A stretch of DNA of 9,695 nt, taken from assembly GCA_047638695.1 (NCBI GenBank), contig JBLINY010000149.1, forward strand, positions 1-9,695, read 5' to 3'. Source of the DNA: JAHECQ01 sp047638695 (GTDB lineage: Bacteria; Actinomycetota; Acidimicrobiia; Acidimicrobiales; SZUA-35). Each line of letters begins with the position of its first letter. Position 1 is the stretch's first letter. The notes below the pieces were generated by a model. That model was not told the DNA's origin. It made no database searches and worked only from the letters and a program-made list of their open reading frames with translations. Positions 5,841 through 9,695 of this stretch are shown here, piece by piece. The translations under genes were made by a program, and so were the position numbers.

Positions 5841-7071
5841 CGACTGGTGCTCGTTCGGCATCTTTCTTTGCCATCTGGGCCTTCAGCTGCTCTGGCGTGA
5901 GCCGCACGATGTCCTCGTTCTGATGGCTGAAAAGGTCATACGGGTCGGTGTCCAAGTTTTCGAGCTCGAGTTCTCCGGCCAGGACCTGGGCCTTCCATTG
6001 AGCGTGGCTCTCCTCGTAGCCATGGAACTCGGGCATGACCTCCTCGGCGAACAATTTCAGGCTGCTGCAGATGTCCTCGTGCGTCGTCTTGCCGGCCTGG
6101 TTCAACAGGATCACCTGGTCAACGTGAGCGTCTTGGAACATACGAAGCTTCTTGCGAATGGTCTCGGGTGATCCGACCAGGGCTCCGTTGAACGCAGCCT
6201 GCGCCTTGTCGGTGTAGCGCCACTCCTGGAACTCTTTCCAGAGGTCTCCCTTGCCCGGCGCATCGACACCTTTGCGGCCGTAGTAAGAGAGGGCGAAGAT
6301 GAAGAAGGTCCACCCGGATGCCTTCTCGTAGGCCTCCTCGTCGGTCTCTGCACACATGAATCCCGAGACCATGGCAATGTTCGGATTCGCCGGATAGTCG
6401 GTGAGCTTGGTCTGATTGTGCAGCAGGTTGTTGTAGTACTTGTTCACCCAGGCGTTGGCCGCCTCGGGTGAAACGAAGGTGAATCCAAGCGCACCCATTC
6501 CCCAGGCGCCGGCCTGTCCGATGGTTTGGATGTTGGAGCACGCCACCCATAGCGGAGGGTGCGGTTTCTGGAAGGGCTTAGGCACAACATTGCGGGCGGG
6601 GAAGTCGTGGTATTCGCCGTGGAACTCCCAGCTGTCTTTGGTGAACATCGGGATGATCGCCTGCACGGCTTCTTCCCAACGGTCGCGCTTAGTACGAACC
6701 TGGGTGCCGAACGGGTGAAGCTCGGCCGGGCCGGCTCCTTCTCCCAGACCAAGCTCGACTCGACCACCCGAGAGCAGGTCGAGCGTGGCCACACGTTCGG
6801 CTACTCGGTGAGGCTGATTGGTTGGCAGCTGGATGACGCCGTGGCCGAGACGGATGTTCGTTGTGCGTTGGCTGGCCGCGCCAAGGAACACTTCGGGGGC
6901 TGAGGAGTGTGAGTATTCCTCGAGAAAGTGGTGCTCAACCTCCCACGCGTAGTCGTAGCCGAGGCCATCGGCCAGCTCGATCTGGGTGAGCGAGTCCTGC
7001 AGCAGCTGGTACTCAGAACTTTCGCCCCATGGGCGAGGTAGCTGGTGTTCATAGAAGATGCCGAACTTCAT
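5833..7071 (-). CDS. Luciferase-like (LLM class) flavin-dependent monooxygenase
   Basis: A 412-residue protein of the bacterial luciferase superfamily with a TIM-barrel fold. Such enzymes oxidise organic substrates with O2 and reduced FMN supplied by a separate reductase; some relatives use F420. It opens MKFGIFYEHQLP. VEHHF (45-49) matches the EHHF of the luciferase alpha chain, whose histidine is needed for activity. GHGVIQLPTNQPHRVAERVATLDLLSGGR (76-104) and the GLGEG that follows are typical of alkanal-monooxygenase relatives. An acidic, Lys-rich tail ends the protein. The start is supported by GAGAAGGAAG a few bases upstream. Convergent with the CoA-transferase, two bases between stops. 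Divergent from the broken acetyltransferase, with an 11-base direct repeat in the leader. No flavin reductase gene is nearby. Substrate unknown. Confidence 0.9.
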   Translation of the reverse strand: MKFGIFYEHQLPRPWGESSEYQLLQDSLTQIELADGLGYDYAWEVEHHFLEEYSHSSAPEVFLGAASQRTTNIRLGHGVIQLPTNQPHRVAERVATLDLLSGGRVELGLGEGAGPAELHPFGTQVRTKRDRWEEAVQAIIPMFTKDSWEFHGEYHDFPARNVVPKPFQKPHPPLWVACSNIQTIGQAGAWGMGALGFTFVSPEAANAWVNKYYNNLLHNQTKLTDYPANPNIAMVSGFMCAETDEEAYEKASGWTFFIFALSYYGRKGVDAPGKGDLWKEFQEWRYTDKAQAAFNGALVGSPETIRKKLRMFQDAHVDQVILLNQAGKTTHEDICSSLKLFAEEVMPEFHGYEESHAQWKAQVLAGELELENLDTDPYDLFSHQNEDIVRLTPEQLKAQMAKKDAERAPVAD

Positions 7072-7090
7072 CGTTGCTTCCTTCTCTCGG

Positions 7091-7116
7091 TCTCACCGTG
7101 TTTGATCTCACCGTGT
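7091..7116 (-). promoter_or_regulatory. 11-base direct repeat upstream of the flavin monooxygenase
   Basis: TCTCACCGTGT occurs at 7091-7101 and again at 7106-7116, a 15-base period, 20-45 bases upstream of the minus-strand ATG at 7071. It may be a tandem regulator site or simply a leader duplication. I see no convincing -10/-35 pair in this divergent gap (7072-7246). Confidence 0.35.
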
Positions 7117-7246
7117 GTTGGTGGGCACACCTGCATCCGAGCACCTGCCACCGCGTGGCGCAATCTCTCCTGACTCTCCGAAGGCGCGGCTATGGCACTG
7201 ATGGCTCGGTGGGTCGTTACTTGCCAGGTCGATGCCAGGGGCCGCC

Positions 7247-7778
7247 GTGATCTTCCAGAATTGCCGATTCCAGACCGATCGCCTTCATGTGAGCGAGTGG
7301 CATGCACCCATACATGCGAACAGAGACCTCCCCTTGATCGTCACCGAGCTGCTTACCCCAGCGGTTACCGAGCCACTGCCCGCAGCTTAGAAAGGCGCAT
7401 ACTCCTACGATCGGGCTCAAGAGTGGGTCAACGAACGAGACAGCGAAGGAACAACGCTGCTGGTGGTCGAGGCCGACTCAGACCGGGCCATCCGGGCTGG
7501 TGGTCCTCTTCGAGCAAGAGGCTGCCAACGACGTCGAGCGCACCACAGCGAGGATTGGCTACTTGTTCGGTGAGCCATTCTGGGGTCAAGGGTATGCCAC
7601 CGAGCTTGTCCAGGGGCTTGTGGTCTGGAGCCGTAGCCAGCCGCAGCTTCTGTCGCTCGCCGGTGGAGTCGAGCACGACAACGTGGCGTCGGCCCAGGTC
7701 TTACTCAAGAACGGTTTCGCGGTCGCTGGACCAAGCGCCAATGGCGAACAGCTCTATGAGCTCGATCTCAAAGCTTGA
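7247..7778 (+). pseudogene. GNAT-family N-acetyltransferase, broken by an amber stop and a frameshift
   Basis: Reading from GTG 7247, preceded by AGGGG at good spacing, gives VIFQNCRFQTDRLHVSEWH, the usual start of RimJ/RimL-type acetyltransferases (FxTDRL). The frame meets TAG at 7388-7390, then carries on with AYSYDRAQEWVNERDSEGT and LLVVEADSDRAIRAG. Near 7499 the frame shifts by one base (one surplus G in GCTGGTGG) into VVLFEQEAAND, then ARIGYLFGEPFWGQGYATE, which includes the acetyl-CoA loop GQGYAT, and VEHDNVASAQVLLKNGF, the conserved GNAT C-terminal motif, ending at TGA 7778. Repaired, it would be about 176 residues, normal for the family. The TAG is one base from TGG (Trp). An ATG at 7232 is an alternative start. 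Two separate lesions favour a real pseudogene over a single read error. The former substrate is unknown. Confidence 0.85.
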
Positions 7779-7881
7779 CGAGCGGCAAGATTGTTGCGAA
7801 TCGGCGATGGACGCAGCAGTGCATATCCGGCTTCACTCTCTCGACGGGCCGGGCCCGGTGGGACGTGCTAAGAGTCGTCTT

Positions 7882-8259
7882 GTGACTGACAATGCAGCAG
7901 AACAAGTCGTCAATGCCTTTGTGGCGGCTATCGAGAACAAGGACGAGGAGGCAGCCATGGCCTTCGTCTCTGAAGACGTCGTTTACGACAACGTGCCCTT
8001 CGGCTCAACGACCGGTAAGGCCCCGATGGCCAAGTTTCTGGCCCCGATGTTCAACAACAAGGGCCCCGTCGAGTTCGAGATCGTCCGTCAGACAGCGGTT
8101 GGCAACACTGTCATCAACGAACGCATCGACAAGTTCCAGGCCAAGGGACGCGATATCGCCCTTCCCTGCGCCGGCTTCTTCGAGGTGAACGATGGCCTCA
8201 TCACCTCCTGGCGCGACTACTTTGACAACGACATGTTCATGAAGGCGATGAACGACTAG
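7882..8259 (+). CDS. Limonene-1,2-epoxide hydrolase-like protein (NTF2-like fold)
   Basis: A 125-residue protein of the limonene-epoxide hydrolase family, which opens epoxides with a directly activated water in a cone-shaped NTF2-like fold. All five active-site residues are visible in the family order: Tyr35 and Asn37 (VYDNVP), Arg81 and Asp83 (NERIDKF), and Asp112 (SWRDYFD). The order and motifs match Tyr53, Asn55, Arg99, Asp101 and Asp132 of the Rhodococcus enzyme. It is slightly shorter than that enzyme because it lacks the N-terminal extension. The GTG at 7882 gives VTDNAAEQVVNAF; no strong ribosome-binding site precedes it. It lies 103 bases after the broken acetyltransferase and converges on the tRNA. 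The mycobacterial relative EphG accepts bulkier lipid epoxides, so a terpenoid or steroid epoxide is possible, but the substrate cannot be read from the sequence. Confidence 0.88.
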   Translation: MTDNAAEQVVNAFVAAIENKDEEAAMAFVSEDVVYDNVPFGSTTGKAPMAKFLAPMFNNKGPVEFEIVRQTAVGNTVINERIDKFQAKGRDIALPCAGFFEVNDGLITSWRDYFDNDMFMKAMND

Positions 8260-8298
8260 TAGCAAGCCGCCTGCTCGGTCCGGCCTGCTTGGCTCCCT

Positions 8299-8344
8299 AA
8301 AACGGTTCGAGGCGGCCACGCTTGCGCACCGGCCACCTCTGAAC
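8299..8344 (-). terminator. Intrinsic terminator downstream of tRNA-Val
   Basis: Arms at 8305-8317 and 8331-8344 pair over about 12 positions (GTTCGAGG-GGCC with GGCC-CCTC-GAAC), with one mismatch and one bulge around a 13-base loop. On the minus strand the hairpin is followed after CG by TTTT (complement of 8299-8302). It begins 13 bases past the 3' end of the tRNA, so it should end that transcript. No T-run follows on the plus strand, so it suits the epoxide hydrolase-like gene less well. Confidence 0.65.
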
Positions 8345-8357
8345 AGGGATTATGTAG

Positions 8358-8431
8358 TGGGCCATGAGGGATTCGAACCCCCGACCCCCTGCGCGTCATG
8401 CAGGTGCTCTAGCCAACTGAGCTAATGGCCC
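8358..8431 (-). tRNA. tRNA-Val (anticodon GAC)
   Basis: The minus strand folds into a full cloverleaf of 74 bases. The acceptor stem is GGGCCAT with ATGGCCC and discriminator A. The D arm is GCTC...GAGC with AGTTGGCTA in the loop. The anticodon stem is CCTGC/GCAGG around loop ATGACGC, giving anticodon GAC, which reads valine codons GUC and GUU. The variable loop is GGGTC, and the T arm is GGGGG-TTCGAAT-CCCTC with one G-U pair. The CCA end is not encoded (CTA follows the discriminator), so it must be added by the nucleotidyltransferase. It stands alone between protein genes on the opposite strand. Confidence 0.97.
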
Positions 8432-8442
8432 CGGGACGAGAG

Positions 8443-8469
8443 AGGGTAGCAGCGATGAGGGCAGTGCAA
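8443..8469 (-). promoter_or_regulatory. Probable promoter of tRNA-Val
   Basis: On the minus strand TTGCAC (complement of 8464-8469) is followed 15 bases later by TACCCT (complement of 8443-8448), preceded by TGC as an extended -10. The -10 ends 11 bases before the mature tRNA 5' end, which gives a short leader for RNase P to remove. The spacer is shorter than the usual 17, so the -35 is less certain than the -10. Confidence 0.45.
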
Positions 8470-8605
8470 TGCACGTCGCCGGCTGATCGGCCCGAAACTT
8501 CGACGCATCCCACCGGGCTTGGAGTTAGAGGCCCGTCTGAGGGCGCTACTACGCTGACCGATCTACGCCAGGCGCCTACCGGTGTCAGCTGCAGAAGAGG
8601 CCCAA

Positions 8606-9695
8606 ATGAGCCCAAACCCACAGGCTGATCGTCGTCGCATGCACCTGGCCGCGTTCTTGATCGCGGGGCCGGTGGCCCATAGCCACGCCATGTGGCGAAA
8701 CCCCGATCATCCAACGCCCTTCCTTTCGGCCGAGCACTACATCGACGTGGCCCGCACGTTGGAACGAGGGCTATTCGATCTCGTGTTCTTCGCCGACCGG
8801 CTGGCCATCGCCGACCGATTCGGCGACGACAAGGAAACTGGCCTGCGCTACGGCGACCAGGACGCGACCCGCCTAGATCCGCTGCCGCTGTTGGGCGCGC
8901 TGGCCGCTACGACCAGCCGCATCGGTCTGGGCGCCACCCGATCGACCACCTACGACCAGCCGTTCCACGTGGCCCGAGCGTTTCAGACCCTCGACCATCT
9001 CTCGAAGGGTCGGGTTGCCTGGAACGTCGTAACTTCGATGAACGACGGCGAAGCCATGAACTTTGGCATCGACACGCACCTCGATCACGACGCCCGCTAC
9101 GACCGCGCCGACGAGTTCGTGGACCTCACATGCAAACTCTGGGACAGCTGGCACCCCGACGCGCTGGTCCTTGATCGCGACGCAGGAATCTACGCCGACC
9201 CGCGAAAGGTGGACTACGTCCACCACAACGGCACGTACTTTTCGTCCCGGGGACCGCTAAACATCCCTGCCGGGCCGCAAGGTCGACCGGTGATCATTCA
9301 GGCCGGTGCCTCCGACCGCGGCCGCAACTTCGCCGCCCGCTGGGCCGAAGTTATCTTCAACATCTCACCCGACGTCAGCGACATGATCCGGTTCACAAGC
9401 CAGGTGCATGAAGAGGTAGCCAGGCTCGGACGCCCGGCCGAAAGTTGCAAGGTGCTGGCCGCAGTGATGCCGTTCGTCGGACGAAGTGAAGCCGAAGCGC
9501 TCGAGAAGCGCGATCGGGTGAACGCCCTGGTGCACCCCCTTGCCGGTCTCTCGACCCTCTCGGCTCATGCCAACACCGACCTGGGCCAGCTCGATCTCGA
9601 TGCCCCCGTCGGCGAGGTCAAAGGCACCGGAACCAAGAGTCTGATTCAACTCGCCGAACGCATCGCCAAAGACGAAGGACTAACCCTTCGCGAAA
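8606..9695 (+). CDS. NtaA/SnaA/DszA-family flavin-dependent monooxygenase, C-terminus cut by right edge
   Basis: The frame is open from ATG 8606 to the window end (363 residues); complete members have about 440. The family includes component A of nitrilotriacetate monooxygenase, pristinamycin synthase SnaA and dibenzothiophene sulfone monooxygenase DszA. They use FMNH2 from a partner reductase and O2 to cleave C-N or C-S bonds or to hydroxylate. Diagnostic features are the N-terminal AFL...H..MWR region (16-31), the FDLVFFADRLA strand (57-67), GLGATRSTTYDQPFHVARAFQTLDHLSKGR (107-136), WNVVTS (139-144) with DARYDRADEFVD after it, and QAGASDRGRNFAARWAEVIF (232-251). AGAGG five bases before ATG 8606 supports this start over ATG 8639. 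The 174-base gap back to the tRNA shows no strong promoter for this gene; TACGCT (8550-8555) is a possible -10. Which substrate it uses cannot be told. Confidence 0.93.
   Translation, partial: MSPNPQADRRRMHLAAFLIAGPVAHSHAMWRNPDHPTPFLSAEHYIDVARTLERGLFDLVFFADRLAIADRFGDDKETGLRYGDQDATRLDPLPLLGALAATTSRIGLGATRSTTYDQPFHVARAFQTLDHLSKGRVAWNVVTSMNDGEAMNFGIDTHLDHDARYDRADEFVDLTCKLWDSWHPDALVLDRDAGIYADPRKVDYVHHNGTYFSSRGPLNIPAGPQGRPVIIQAGASDRGRNFAARWAEVIFNISPDVSDMIRFTSQVHEEVARLGRPAESCKVLAAVMPFVGRSEAEALEKRDRVNALVHPLAGLSTLSAHANTDLGQLDLDAPVGEVKGTGTKSLIQLAERIAKDEGLTLRE

Noticed and set aside
7192..8259. A single 355-residue protein ending with the epoxide hydrolase-like domain
   Set aside because: Its first 230 residues are the wrong frame of the broken acetyltransferase; only the part from GTG 7882 resembles a protein family.
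8358..8431. tRNA-Val as an integration site of a mobile element
   Set aside because: I see no integrase gene and no repeated 3' tRNA fragment anywhere in the window.

Overview
The window looks like chromosomal DNA from a high-GC actinobacterium. The gene content fits an environmental lineage such as Acidimicrobiia or a mycobacterial relative: an NDMA/mycofactocin-type alcohol dehydrogenase, two class III CoA-transferases, two luciferase-like monooxygenases, a limonene-epoxide-hydrolase-type protein, GTG/TTG starts, and a tRNA without an encoded CCA. The lineage is an inference from gene families, not from a marker gene.

Left part (1-5830). A class III (CaiB/BaiF) CoA-transferase runs leftward off the window edge. 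It is divergent from a rightward cluster: zinc alcohol dehydrogenase, small DUF1330-like protein, short-chain dehydrogenase, then a double-length class III CoA-transferase. The 205-base divergent region holds a perfect 14-base palindromic site matching the KstR2 (TetR-family) consensus as I remember it. The double CoA-transferase is disrupted near its 5' end. One missing base near 3545 would restore a normal N-terminus and an 804-residue protein. Its two halves are joined by an unusual (Glu-Thr)11 linker made by a hexanucleotide microsatellite. Only the second half keeps the catalytic aspartate.

Middle (5833-7071). A luciferase-like flavin monooxygenase on the minus strand converges on the CoA-transferase. 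Their stop codons are two bases apart and both lie inside one palindrome.

Right part (7247-9695). A GNAT acetyltransferase is broken by an in-frame amber stop and a frameshift. It is followed by a small limonene-1,2-epoxide-hydrolase-like protein with all its active-site residues, a minus-strand tRNA-Val(GAC) with its own promoter and terminator, and a NtaA/SnaA/DszA-family monooxygenase that runs off the right edge.

Taken together the region reads as catabolic: alcohol and ketone oxidation, CoA transfer between organic acids, flavin monooxygenation and epoxide hydrolysis. This suits breakdown of lipid-, terpenoid- or steroid-like compounds. The substrate cannot be read from the sequence. 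I see no phage, CRISPR, insertion sequence or defence system.
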